A DNA stretch of 8,020 bases from the NCBI GenBank assembly GCA_021848765.1, contig JAJZTU010000149.1:1-8020 (forward strand), written 5' to 3'. Source of the stretch: Bacillota bacterium (GTDB taxonomy: Bacteria > Bacillota > GCA-003054495 > Carboxydocellales > JAJZTU01). Positions 1 to 6,126 of this stretch are shown here, piece by piece; position 1 is the first letter of the stretch, and every line of letters starts with the position of its first letter. The notes below the pieces were generated by a model. It saw only the letters and a list, made by a program, of their open reading frames with translations. It did not search any database and was not told the origin of the DNA. The position numbers and the translations under genes were made by a program.

Positions 1-2
1 CT

Positions 3-212
3 TCCCCGGAAAATCAAAATGAATTCCTTGCCCAGCAGAGACAATTCGGGACTACTCAAATTGGAGCTACTCCCACCGGATTGCAGGCTCAGGTAATTCA
101 AAGCCAGCCTTATGCCCAGCGTAATGTTGCCGGTCTGGCCGGTACATCTACTTGGGCGGGGGCCGGGCTGTCCGGTACTGCCGGCTACACCGGTGGAATC
201 CAAGTTCAATAG
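3..212 (+). CDS. C-terminal end of an unrecognised Gln/Gly/Ala/Thr-rich protein (5' partial)
   Basis: The frame opening at base 3 stays open for 69 codons and ends in TAG at 210-212; the start lies before the window. The visible part begins SPENQNEFLAQQ and becomes a low-complexity tail rich in Gly, Ala, Thr and Gln, with segments such as GLAGTSTWAGAGLSGTAGY and a terminal GGIQVQ. There are no Cys residues, no membrane segment and no motif I can assign. An intrinsic terminator starts 25 bases after the stop, which supports a real gene end here. Similar tails occur on spore coat or surface proteins of Firmicutes, but that is only a suggestion. The other two forward frames are closed by stops within the first 100 bases. 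Confidence 0.65.
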   Translation, partial: SPENQNEFLAQQRQFGTTQIGATPTGLQAQVIQSQPYAQRNVAGLAGTSTWAGAGLSGTAGYTGGIQVQ

Positions 213-236
213 TCTGACAGTTTAGATTATAGCGAA

Positions 237-272
237 GAAGGTCAAGGTTATCCTTGGCCTTCAATTTTTTTT
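237..272 (+). terminator. Intrinsic terminator after the partial upstream gene
   Basis: The 5' arm 237-247 (GAAGGTCAAGG) pairs with 252-262 (CCTTGGCCTTC): 11 pairs, one of them G-U, around a TTAT loop. It is followed by AA and an unbroken run of eight T at 265-272. This is a textbook rho-independent terminator. It separates the upstream gene from queG. Confidence 0.85.
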
Positions 273-298
273 GGCAGTTATTTTTGTGGTAAACTAAT
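271..298 (+). promoter_or_regulatory. Probable sigma-A promoter for queG
   Basis: TTGGCA at 271-276 (5 of 6 to the -35 consensus) is followed by a 16-base spacer and ACTAAT at 293-298 (4 of 6 to the -10 consensus). It lies about 58 bases before the queG ATG. The -35 box shares its first two T with the T-tract of the preceding terminator, so termination of the upstream gene and initiation of queG are packed together. queG needs its own promoter because of that terminator, which supports the call, but the -10 box is weak. Confidence 0.45.
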
Positions 299-356
299 AG
301 AGGGTGTACAAAAGGCAGTGAGTAGCTTGGAAGCCTTGAAGGTGGAGAGTGCTTAA

Positions 357-1493
357 ATGAATCCAAAAGAAAGGTTAATCCAGTGTGCCATAGAAATAGG
401 GTTTGATTTGATTGGGGTCTGCGGACCGGACAAACTCAGCGAGGCTGAAGAGATCTTAACCAGGCGACAGGAAGAGGGGTACTTAACCCCCTTTACCCCG
501 GCCTGCATTGAGGAGCGGGTGAACCCGGCCAAGACTTTCCCCGAGGTAAAGTCAATAATCTCCGTAGGGCTTTCCTATGCCCACTCCCGGGATAAAGTAC
601 CAAACCCGGAATTAACAGCCGGGAAGGCGCCTGCAAAGGCTAAACTAAGCGGAAGGATGGCCAGGTTTGCCTGGGGCAGGGATTATCACGCGGTCCTCAG
701 GGAAAAGGTTAATTCCCTTATGCAGGAGTGGCAGCAGTCCTTGGGATACACACTTAACTGGGCCGCGTATGTAGATACCGGGCCTCTGCCGGACCGGGCG
801 GTTGCCTGGCGTTCAGGGTTGGGCTGGTATGGCAAAAACTGTACCCTGATTAGTCCTAAGTTTGGCTCCTGGTTTGTGCTGGGGGAAATCCTGGTGGACA
901 TTTATCTGGAACCTGATCAACCCCTGAAAGACAGTTGTGAGGAATGTGACCGCTGTCTGCGGGCCTGCCCAACCGGGGCTTTAGAGGAGCCGTACCGCTT
1001 AAATGCTTATCGCTGTGTATCCTACCTGACCCAGGCTCCCGGATTGATACCCCGGGAACTGCGGCAGGCAATGGGGAGACAATTATACGGGTGTGATCTT
1101 TGCCAGGAGGTGTGTCCGCATAATCTCCAAGCCGAAATTGGTGGGAACGGGGAATTTCACCATGCCGAGCCGCATTTGGAGGAGTTTTTGGCCCTTTCCA
1201 ATCAAAAGTTTAAAGCAGCTTTTGGAAAGACAACCGCAGGCTGGCGGGGCAAAAAACTGCTTCAGCGCAATGCCGTCATTGCCCTGGGTAACTCAGGCAG
1301 CCCTGAGGCTCTCCCAGCCCTAATCAGGGCTATGGCTGACCCCAGGCCGGAAATTCGCGGCCATGCTGCCTGGGCCTTGGGTCAAATTGGCGGCCCGGAG
1401 GCAAAGGAAGTATTGGAACAAGCCCTGGCAAAAGAGCTCCGGCCCGAGGTGAGGGCAGAGATAGCTCAGGCCCTGCAAAACAGGAAAGTATAA
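357..1493 (+). CDS. queG: Epoxyqueuosine reductase QueG, with C-terminal HEAT repeats
   Basis: The 378-residue product matches full-length QueG, the cobalamin-dependent cytoplasmic iron-sulfur enzyme that reduces epoxyqueuosine to queuosine at the wobble position of GUN-anticodon tRNAs. The N-terminal cobalamin-binding catalytic part carries the family signature YVDTGPLPDRAVAWRSGLG (138-156); Asp140 corresponds to the proposed proton donor. The signature ends in GWYGKN. A two-[4Fe-4S] ferredoxin module follows, with Cys194, 197, 200 and 204 (CEECDRCLRACP), then Cys220, and Cys246, 249 and 253 (CDLCQEVCP). Residues about 300-375 form HEAT-like helical repeats (EIRGHAAWALGQIG, EVRAEIAQAL), known from QueG to help bind tRNA. 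All key residues are intact. The ATG at 357 has GGAG at 344-347, nine bases ahead. The gene appears monocistronic; no other queuosine gene is in the window. Confidence 0.96.
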   Translation: MNPKERLIQCAIEIGFDLIGVCGPDKLSEAEEILTRRQEEGYLTPFTPACIEERVNPAKTFPEVKSIISVGLSYAHSRDKVPNPELTAGKAPAKAKLSGRMARFAWGRDYHAVLREKVNSLMQEWQQSLGYTLNWAAYVDTGPLPDRAVAWRSGLGWYGKNCTLISPKFGSWFVLGEILVDIYLEPDQPLKDSCEECDRCLRACPTGALEEPYRLNAYRCVSYLTQAPGLIPRELRQAMGRQLYGCDLCQEVCPHNLQAEIGGNGEFHHAEPHLEEFLALSNQKFKAAFGKTTAGWRGKKLLQRNAVIALGNSGSPEALPALIRAMADPRPEIRGHAAWALGQIGGPEAKEVLEQALAKELRPEVRAEIAQALQNRKV

Positions 1494-1495
1494 GC

Positions 1496-1514
1496 TTTTC
1501 ATTGTTCATGAAAA
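1496..1514. repeat. Small A/T-rich inverted repeat upstream of the DUF2680 promoter
   Basis: TTTTCAT at 1496-1502 and ATGAAAA at 1508-1514 form a perfect 7-bp inverted repeat around TGTTC. It starts three bases after the queG stop and ends 21 bases before the -35 box at 1536. It has no GC-rich stem and no T-tract, so it is not a convincing terminator. It could be an operator or binding site for the downstream promoter, or chance in A/T-rich DNA. Confidence 0.3.
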
Positions 1515-1535
1515 CGTCACAGTTTGGTCATTTTG

Positions 1536-1563
1536 TTGACATAACCGTATGATATATTATAAT
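1536..1563 (+). promoter_or_regulatory. Consensus sigma-A promoter for the DUF2680/SHOCT/two-component unit
   Basis: TTGACA at 1536-1541 and TATAAT at 1558-1563 both match the consensus perfectly, with a 16-base spacer. Transcription would start near 1570, giving a leader of about 54 bases before the ATG at 1624. This is the strongest housekeeping promoter visible in the window. It predicts high basal expression unless a repressor acts on it. Confidence 0.85.
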
Positions 1564-1623
1564 CAAGCCAAGAGAAAAAGAGGCGGAAGCAATAGAAAAC
1601 AAGATTAGAAGGAGGTATGTCCC

Positions 1624-2004
1624 ATGACCAAAAAATTAGTTATTGCCTTAACAGTAGTTTTGGTAGTTGCCTTTGCCGTGCCTGCCTTTGCAGCCATGAC
1701 AGATGCCCAGAAAAAGGAAATTGTGGACCTGCAAAAGCAAATTGCGGCCCTGAAGAAGCAAGTGGTCCAAAAGTACGTTGATTCCGGTGAAATCACCAAG
1801 GACCAGGGGAAGGTCATCCAGGATAACATCGACAAATGGCAGGATTATGCTGAGCAGAATCCCGACGCTATTGGTCCTGTTGGTGGCGGATGTGGCGGAG
1901 GCGCAGGAATGATGGCTGATCCGGAGGTACAAGCCCAGATGCGGGGCATGATGGGCGGTATGATGGGCGGCTACGGTCCTGCCGGCACACCACAGGGTAT
2001 TTAA
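1624..2004 (+). CDS. Secreted DUF2680 (YckD-like) protein with Met/Gly-rich tail
   Basis: The 126-residue product has a clear Sec signal peptide: Lys3-Lys4, a hydrophobic core at about 5-20, and a VPAFA-A cleavage site near residues 23-24. The mature protein starts with a charged helical segment (about 26-80, MTDAQKKEIVDLQKQI and YVDSGEITKDQG) that matches the DUF2680 family, typified by B. subtilis YckD and of unknown function. The tail (about 84-126) is Gly- and Met-rich, with one Cys (Cys90 in GGGCGGG), MMADPE and MRGMMGGMMGGYG. Such Met-rich stretches can bind soft metals such as Cu(I), but this is inference. Cys90 is not in a lipobox, so this is not a lipoprotein. The start is supported by AAGGAGG just before ATG 1624 (GGAGG at 1611-1615, eight bases ahead). 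It is the first gene behind a consensus promoter. Confidence 0.88.
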   Translation: MTKKLVIALTVVLVVAFAVPAFAAMTDAQKKEIVDLQKQIAALKKQVVQKYVDSGEITKDQGKVIQDNIDKWQDYAEQNPDAIGPVGGGCGGGAGMMADPEVQAQMRGMMGGMMGGYGPAGTPQGI

Positions 2005-2017
2005 GCAGGAAGCTTTT

Positions 2018-2052
2018 GGGGGATGGGAATGCCAGTCCCCCCGATTTTTCTT
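2018..2052 (+). terminator. Intrinsic terminator or attenuator between the DUF2680 and SHOCT genes
   Basis: GGGGGATGGG (2018-2027) pairs with CCAGTCCCCC (2032-2041) around AATG: nine of ten positions pair, one of them T-G, with one G-A mismatch. CGA and TTTTTCTT (2045-2052) follow. The stem is strong and GC-rich but the T-tract is short and interrupted, so partial readthrough is plausible. No good promoter is visible between here and the response regulator, so the downstream genes probably depend on that readthrough. Confidence 0.72.
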
Positions 2053-2085
2053 ACAGGTAGTAAGTGGCAGTAAGGGGTGGTAGCT

Positions 2086-2367
2086 ATGATGTGGGGATAT
2101 GGACAAGGGTTAGGAATGGGGTTTTACGGCAATATGCTTATCTGGTCACTGCTGAATCTCCTGATAGTGCTAGTTATCACCGGTCTTGGTTACCTGATTC
2201 TGCGGGCGCTGTTTAAATCAGGGGGTACAGGCAGAATGAACAATATACAAAATTATACCCCGCCGCAGGATGCGATGAGCATCCTAAAGGAACGTTATGC
2301 CCGGGGCGAAATATCCCGGGAGGAGTATCTGAGGATACGGGAAGATCTTAAACAGGATGAGCATTAG
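2086..2367 (+). CDS. Small membrane protein with C-terminal SHOCT domain
   Basis: The 93-residue product has a short Gly/Met/aromatic N-terminus (MMWGYGQGLGMGFYG), one transmembrane helix at about 17-43 (WSLLNLLIVLVITGLGYLIL), a polar linker, and a C-terminal SHOCT domain at about 62-90 (ILKERYARGEISREEYLRI). SHOCT is a short helical hairpin common in small bacterial membrane proteins and thought to mediate oligomerisation; the precise role is unknown. The ATG at 2086 is preferred because AGGGG (2073-2077) lies eight bases ahead; a GTG at 2077 in the same frame would overlap that Shine-Dalgarno. The gene lies between a DUF2680 gene and a two-component system. The last codons lie within a small tandem duplication. 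Confidence 0.85.
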   Translation: MMWGYGQGLGMGFYGNMLIWSLLNLLIVLVITGLGYLILRALFKSGGTGRMNNIQNYTPPQDAMSILKERYARGEISREEYLRIREDLKQDEH

Positions 2368-2408
2368 CTTGTGATAGTGTAAACAGGAGAACACTAGCTT
2401 GGATAGTG
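2349..2408 (+). repeat. Degenerate tandem duplication over the SHOCT gene stop codon
   Basis: Unit 1 (2349-2379) and unit 2 (2380-2408) are directly adjacent. They share TAAACAGGA, a diverged middle, then TAGCTTG and GATAGTG; unit 2 is two bases shorter. Unit 1 contains the last five sense codons and the TAG of the SHOCT gene (KQDEH-stop). Unit 2 is a noncoding copy of that end. It fills most of the gap before the response regulator. Confidence 0.75.
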
Positions 2409-2458
2409 GATGAATAAAGAATGGATTGGACAGCGGTCGTGAGCTTGACTTTTGAGCT

Positions 2459-2463
2459 GGAGG
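2459..2463 (+). promoter_or_regulatory. Ribosome binding site that sets the GTG start of the response regulator
   Basis: GGAGG at 2459-2463 lies eight bases before GTG 2472. The upstream in-frame ATG at 2421 has no Shine-Dalgarno and would add 17 residues before the conserved receiver start, so this site decides the start. Confidence 0.8.
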
Positions 2464-2471
2464 TTGAACAC

Positions 2472-3182
2472 GTGGGACAGGTTCGTACAATTTTGGTAGT
2501 GGATGATGAAGAGCGGATTCGTAAACTCCTGCGCATGTTTTTAGAAAGGGAAGAGTTTCGGGTCCTGGAGGCTGGGAATGGGGAGGAAGCCCTGGAGGTC
2601 ATAGGCAAAGAGCAGGTGGATTTGGTGATCCTGGACCTGATGATGCCGGTGATGGATGGGTGGACAGCCTGTGAAAAAATCCGGGCAAGCCGGGATATTC
2701 CGGTTATCATGTTAACTGCCAGAGGAGAAGAAGGTGACCGGGTTTTGGGTTTTGAACTGGGGGCCGATGATTATGTGGTTAAACCCTTCAGTCACCGGGA
2801 GATGGTCCTGCGGGTAAAAGCTCTTTTGCGCAGGTCAGGCGGGGCAGGTGCGGGTCCTGGTGTTCCGGAGGGCTCGGTGGCTTTCCCGGGTCTGTGTATC
2901 CAGGAGGAGTCCCGCAAGGTAATCATTGAGGATCAGGTGGTCAGCCTCACTCCGTTGGAGTTTGACCTGCTCCTCTACCTGGCTAAACAACAAGGCAGGG
3001 TGTTTACCAGGGAACAGCTTTTGCAGAATGTCTGGGGTTATGACTATTTTGGAGATCTGCGTACTGTGGATACCCATATTAAAAGATTGCGGGAGAAACT
3101 TGCTAAAGCCTCAACCCAGGTGGCGGAATACATCGCCACAGTATGGGGGGTGGGCTACAAGTTTGAGGTGAAGCAGAAATGA
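2472..3182 (+). CDS. OmpR/PhoB-family response regulator
   Basis: The 236-residue product is a typical two-domain transcriptional regulator. The receiver (about 5-120) has the acidic pair Asp11-Asp12 (ILVVDDEE), phosphoacceptor Asp55 (ILDLMMP), switch Thr82 (MLTAR) and Lys104 (YVVKPF). A Gly/Ala/Pro linker (SGGAGAGPGVPEG) leads to a winged-helix DNA-binding domain (about 153-233) with LTPLEFDLL, FTREQLL and TVDTHIKRLREKL, ending in VWGVGYKF. It should be phosphorylated by the kinase encoded next and bind DNA, probably direct repeats, to control transcription. Its TGA overlaps the kinase start (ATGA), so translation is likely coupled. It resembles ResD/PhoP/WalR-type regulators, but I cannot name the orthologue. 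Its targets are unknown; the DUF2680 promoter upstream is the first candidate. Confidence 0.95.
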   Translation: MGQVRTILVVDDEERIRKLLRMFLEREEFRVLEAGNGEEALEVIGKEQVDLVILDLMMPVMDGWTACEKIRASRDIPVIMLTARGEEGDRVLGFELGADDYVVKPFSHREMVLRVKALLRRSGGAGAGPGVPEGSVAFPGLCIQEESRKVIIEDQVVSLTPLEFDLLLYLAKQQGRVFTREQLLQNVWGYDYFGDLRTVDTHIKRLREKLAKASTQVAEYIATVWGVGYKFEVKQK

Positions 3183-4948
3183 TGCGCAGCATTGCCACTA
3201 AACTTTGGTTGGCTTTTGTGCTTTTTGCCGTGGGGGTCCTGGCTGTGCTGGGGGCCTTTATCAGCCAGATATTTGACCAGTTCTATTTAAACCAGCAGGC
3301 CCAGCACCTGATTAACAAGGGTCAAATAGTGGCAGATATTCTGGTATCAGAGGGCGCGGAGGATAAAGCCCTCCTCTATGCCAGGGTCATGAGCCTGGAT
3401 GCCCCTACTACCATAGCCATAACTGATAACCTGGGCCGGGTAATCGGTTGTTCCGGAATGATGCATATGCCCCAGGGGACTAAACTTACGAAGCCTGATG
3501 TTGCGGACATCAACCAGGGTAAAATAGTGGTCCGCAAGGGCAGGACTCCTTTTTCCGATCAGGATTCCATTTCTGTAGTGATACCGGTAATCAAGCCTGG
3601 GATTAATCCGGAGGGCAAACAGCGGGTGGACAAGGCTGTGTTATTATATGCTCCCCTGGCGCCAATAACTGATACTGCCAGGGAAATCAAAATGCTGATT
3701 CTTACGGCTTCCCTGGCTGTTGTGGGAGTAGCAACCCTGCTTGCCCTGCTGGCTTCCCGGACTATCTCCCGGCCTTTGCTCCAGATTAACCAGGCAGCAA
3801 CCAGGATGATCCATGGGGACTTTTCTACCAAGGTAGACATCACCTCAGGGGATGAAGTAGGCCGGCTGGGCCGCACCTTGAACATTCTTTCCACCGAACT
3901 TCAGGACAGCCTGGACGCTCTTTCCCGGGAAAAAGACCAGTTAGGCAATATTATCTTCAGCATGTCTGAAGGGGTAGTCTCCTTTGACCTGGAGGGTATA
4001 ATAATTCAAAGCAACACCCCGGCCAGGGAACTCCTCAAGGTTCAGGGACAGGAAATAGCAGGAAAGTCTATTGGCCAGTGCTGCCTGTTTCCGGAGATTA
4101 AGGAACTCTTCCGGCGGGTACTCGAGGAAAAACAAAAAGTGCGGGAAGAAGTAATTCTTCCTGAGCGCACTCTGGCTGTAAGCATGGCTCCTTTGAGGGA
4201 TAGTTTGCAGGAAATGACCGGGGTGGTCATGGTGGTGAGGGATATCAGCAAGGAGCGCCGGTTGGAGACCATGCGCCGGGATTTTGTAGCCAATGTATCC
4301 CATGAACTCAGGACCCCCCTCACCTTGATTCAGGGCTATGCGGAGGCCCTGGGGGAAGGCCTGGCTACCGGTGAGGAGGCCAGGCAGGAGATGGTGGGGA
4401 TTATCAGGGATGAAACCAACCGGTTGCAGCGTCTGGTCAATGACCTCCTGGACCTGGCCAAAATGCAGTCCGGAAACCTGCAACTCACTACCGGCCCGGT
4501 AAACATCCCGGTTCTTCTGAAGAGGGCCATCCATCCCTTCAAGCCCTTAGCCAGGGAGAGAAATGTCGAGTTAAAGCTGCAGGCCGGTTCCGGGCTTCCC
4601 AGCATCGTGGGAGATGAAGACCGCCTGGCCCAAGTGCTGATTAACCTCCTGGACAATGCGATGCGTTATACTCCCGAAGGGGGAAGCATTGAATTAGGCG
4701 CCGCAAGCAAGGATCAGGGTGTAGAAATCCGGGTCCGGGACAGCGGTTCCGGAATTCCGCCGGAGGAGATGCCTTATATTTTTGAACGCTTTTTCAAAGT
4801 GGACAAATCAAGGAGGCGAGGTACCGCCGGTACCGGACTGGGCTTGGCTATAGCCAAGTCGATTATCCAGGCTCATGGAGGTACAATCAGGGCGGAAAGT
4901 GAACCAGGTAAGGGTACGGTATTTTTGATACTTTTACCAGGAAATTAA
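3179..4948 (+). CDS. Membrane sensor histidine kinase (external sensor, HAMP, PAS, HisKA, HATPase)
   Basis: The 589-residue product has TM1 at about 9-29, an external sensor of about 140 residues, TM2 at about 172-192, a HAMP domain (193-245; SRTISRPLLQI, GDEVGRLGRTLN), a PAS domain (about 253-355; SEGVVSFDLEGII) and a kinase core. His375 in FVANVSHELRTPL is the autophosphorylation site. The N box is LINLLDNAMRYT (Asn489, Asn493), G1 is DSGSGI (521-526), the F box is IFERFF and G2 is GTGLGLAIAK (551-560). All catalytic elements are intact. The architecture is that of PhoR/ResE/WalK-type kinases. The external domain has a Cache/PAS-like look (ITDNLGRVIG) and carries a Cys/Met/His cluster, CSGMMHMP (91-98). 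It starts at ATG 3179, overlapping the regulator's stop; a second in-frame ATG follows at 3182. The ligand is unknown. Confidence 0.95.
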   Translation: MMRSIATKLWLAFVLFAVGVLAVLGAFISQIFDQFYLNQQAQHLINKGQIVADILVSEGAEDKALLYARVMSLDAPTTIAITDNLGRVIGCSGMMHMPQGTKLTKPDVADINQGKIVVRKGRTPFSDQDSISVVIPVIKPGINPEGKQRVDKAVLLYAPLAPITDTAREIKMLILTASLAVVGVATLLALLASRTISRPLLQINQAATRMIHGDFSTKVDITSGDEVGRLGRTLNILSTELQDSLDALSREKDQLGNIIFSMSEGVVSFDLEGIIIQSNTPARELLKVQGQEIAGKSIGQCCLFPEIKELFRRVLEEKQKVREEVILPERTLAVSMAPLRDSLQEMTGVVMVVRDISKERRLETMRRDFVANVSHELRTPLTLIQGYAEALGEGLATGEEARQEMVGIIRDETNRLQRLVNDLLDLAKMQSGNLQLTTGPVNIPVLLKRAIHPFKPLARERNVELKLQAGSGLPSIVGDEDRLAQVLINLLDNAMRYTPEGGSIELGAASKDQGVEIRVRDSGSGIPPEEMPYIFERFFKVDKSRRRGTAGTGLGLAIAKSIIQAHGGTIRAESEPGKGTVFLILLPGN

Positions 4949-4963
4949 AAACTACAACCGGCT

Positions 4964-4996
4964 AACCCCGGGTAGAGTATTCTACCCGGGGTTTTT
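4964..4996 (+). terminator. Strong intrinsic terminator after the kinase gene
   Basis: AACCCCGGGTAGA (4964-4976) pairs perfectly over 13 bases with TCTACCCGGGGTT (4981-4993) around a GTAT loop, ending in TTTTT (4992-4996). It begins 15 bases after the kinase stop. It closes the two-component unit and isolates the next operon. Confidence 0.93.
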
Positions 4997-5006
4997 ACTT
5001 AATAGG

Positions 5007-5035
5007 CACCCTGCTGAACTGTGATGCATAAAATA
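5007..5035 (+). promoter_or_regulatory. Sigma-K-like (late mother-cell) promoter for the cotS-type operon
   Basis: CACC at 5007-5010 matches the sigma-K -35 element (mACm). CATAAAATA at 5027-5035, preceded by G, matches the -10 element (gCATAnnnTA). The AC-to-CATA gap is 17 bases, as in known sigma-K promoters. The -10 also fits sigma-E, but no sigma-E -35 is seen. It sits between a strong terminator and a gene for a CotS-type protein; such genes are sigma-K dependent in B. subtilis. The motif is short, so chance is possible. Confidence 0.5.
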
Positions 5036-5095
5036 AGATATCCTCGGTGGAATAGGCATTTTGCCTGGGGTTTATAACCACAAGGAGGGCGTGGG

Positions 5096-6109
5096 ATGGG
5101 CAGGTTAGATAAACAGGAACTAAAGGCGGTGGCTGATGAGTACGGGGTAAAGCTCCGGAGGATCTTTACCATCCAGGATAATGTCTACAAGGTGGTCTCA
5201 GATGCAGGGGTTTGGTGCCTGAAACGGGCCGACTTGGGGGAATCCAAGGCGCGCTACCTCTGTGCTATCCAGCAGTACCTGGCAGACACGGGTTTTCAGA
5301 AGTTTGCCCGCCTGGTAACCACCAGCAGGGGAACACCCTATGTGAAAATTGGAACCGGCATTTACCTGGCCAATGAATGGCTGGAAGGGGAAAAATGTGA
5401 TTTCAATCTCCTAGGGCATTTAGAGAGCGCTACCCGTACCCTGGCTGAGTTCCATCGCTATTCCCAAGGGTTTGTTGTACCCTCAGGAGCAAAAGCCAAG
5501 GTAATGTGGAACCGTTGGCCGCAGACCTTTGCCTGGCGGCTGCGGGACCTGATGGAGTTCAAGGAACAGGTGCTCTGCAAACGGTGGCTTAGTGAGTTTG
5601 ACCGCAAGTTCCTGGCCAACGTGGACTATTTCTATCATATGGGCCAGCAAGCTCTGCGTACCTTTGCTTTCTACGATTACCCACGGGTTGCGGCCATGGC
5701 AAGGGAAATGGGTTTCTTTACCCACAGGGATGTAGCAGCCCGGAACTTTGTGATTAGACCGGACGGTGAGGCTTATTTAATTGACTTTGACTACAGCCGT
5801 TTTGATCTGCGGGTCAATGACCTGTGCCGCCTCATCGAACGCAGCCTGAAAAAGCAGCGTTGGGAAATTGACCGGGCGGAACTCATTCTGGATATTTACC
5901 AGGAGATTAATCCCCTGACCAGAGAAGAGCTGCCAATCCTGCTGGGTTTCTTCCAGTTTCCCCAGAAATTCTGGCGGCTGGCAGACCGGTATTATGGCAG
6001 CAAAAAGGAGTGGCCGGAGAAGGAGTTTACCGGTAAAATTAACAGCATCATTCAACAGAAATTAGAAAAGGAACGGTTCATCTGGCAATTCGCCCAACGT
6101 TATTGTTAA
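5096..6109 (+). CDS. CotS-family spore coat kinase-like protein, first paralogue
   Basis: The 337-residue product has the length and layout of the CotS/CotI/YsxE family, which have an aminoglycoside-phosphotransferase/choline-kinase fold. The N-lobe holds Lys43 (WCLKRAD), the probable ATP-binding lysine, and the hinge-like YLANEWLEGE (90-99). TLAEFH (115-120) is a family hallmark. The C-lobe has the catalytic loop FTHRDVAARNFVI: His210, Asp212 and Asn217. YLIDFDY (227-233) follows, with the metal-binding Asp230. The loop reads HRD rather than the HGD usual in this fold. The residues needed for phosphotransfer are present, so it may be an active kinase; the substrate is unknown. In B. subtilis, relatives are inner spore coat components. 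AAGGAGG (5082-5088) is seven bases before the ATG. A paralogue follows 17 bases after the stop. Confidence 0.85.
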   Translation: MGRLDKQELKAVADEYGVKLRRIFTIQDNVYKVVSDAGVWCLKRADLGESKARYLCAIQQYLADTGFQKFARLVTTSRGTPYVKIGTGIYLANEWLEGEKCDFNLLGHLESATRTLAEFHRYSQGFVVPSGAKAKVMWNRWPQTFAWRLRDLMEFKEQVLCKRWLSEFDRKFLANVDYFYHMGQQALRTFAFYDYPRVAAMAREMGFFTHRDVAARNFVIRPDGEAYLIDFDYSRFDLRVNDLCRLIERSLKKQRWEIDRAELILDIYQEINPLTREELPILLGFFQFPQKFWRLADRYYGSKKEWPEKEFTGKINSIIQQKLEKERFIWQFAQRYC

Positions 6110-6110
6110 A

Positions 6111-6116
6111 AGGAGG
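6111..6116 (+). promoter_or_regulatory. Ribosome binding site that favours the GTG start of the second kinase
   Basis: AGGAGG at 6111-6116 is only one base from ATG 6118, which is too close, but ten bases from GTG 6127. TTG 6103 lies upstream of it, with nothing resembling a Shine-Dalgarno before it. The GTG is therefore the best start. Confidence 0.65.
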
Positions 6117-6126
6117 GATGGATAGA

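Noticed and set aside
1648..2106. 152-codon open frame on the minus strand
   Set aside because: It lies opposite the DUF2680 gene and its downstream terminator, has a His/Pro/Cys-rich, unstructured-looking product, and is best explained as a shadow of the Met/Gly-rich + strand codons.
2421..2471. N-terminal extension of the response regulator from ATG 2421
   Set aside because: It has no Shine-Dalgarno and adds 17 residues before the conserved receiver start, whereas GTG 2472 has GGAGG at good spacing.
3941..4534. 197-codon open frame on the minus strand
   Set aside because: It is entirely antisense to the kinase PAS/HisKA region, which is unambiguously coding on the + strand; the product shows no recognisable domain.
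5001..5020. Possible sigma-54 promoter around GGCAC
   Set aside because: The -12 GC is missing at the required spacing; the sigma-K-like arrangement fits better.
5054..5066. Small hairpin AGGCA-TTT-TGCCT in the leader of the first kinase gene
   Set aside because: Only five pairs with a three-base loop and no T-tract; too weak to call a riboswitch or terminator.
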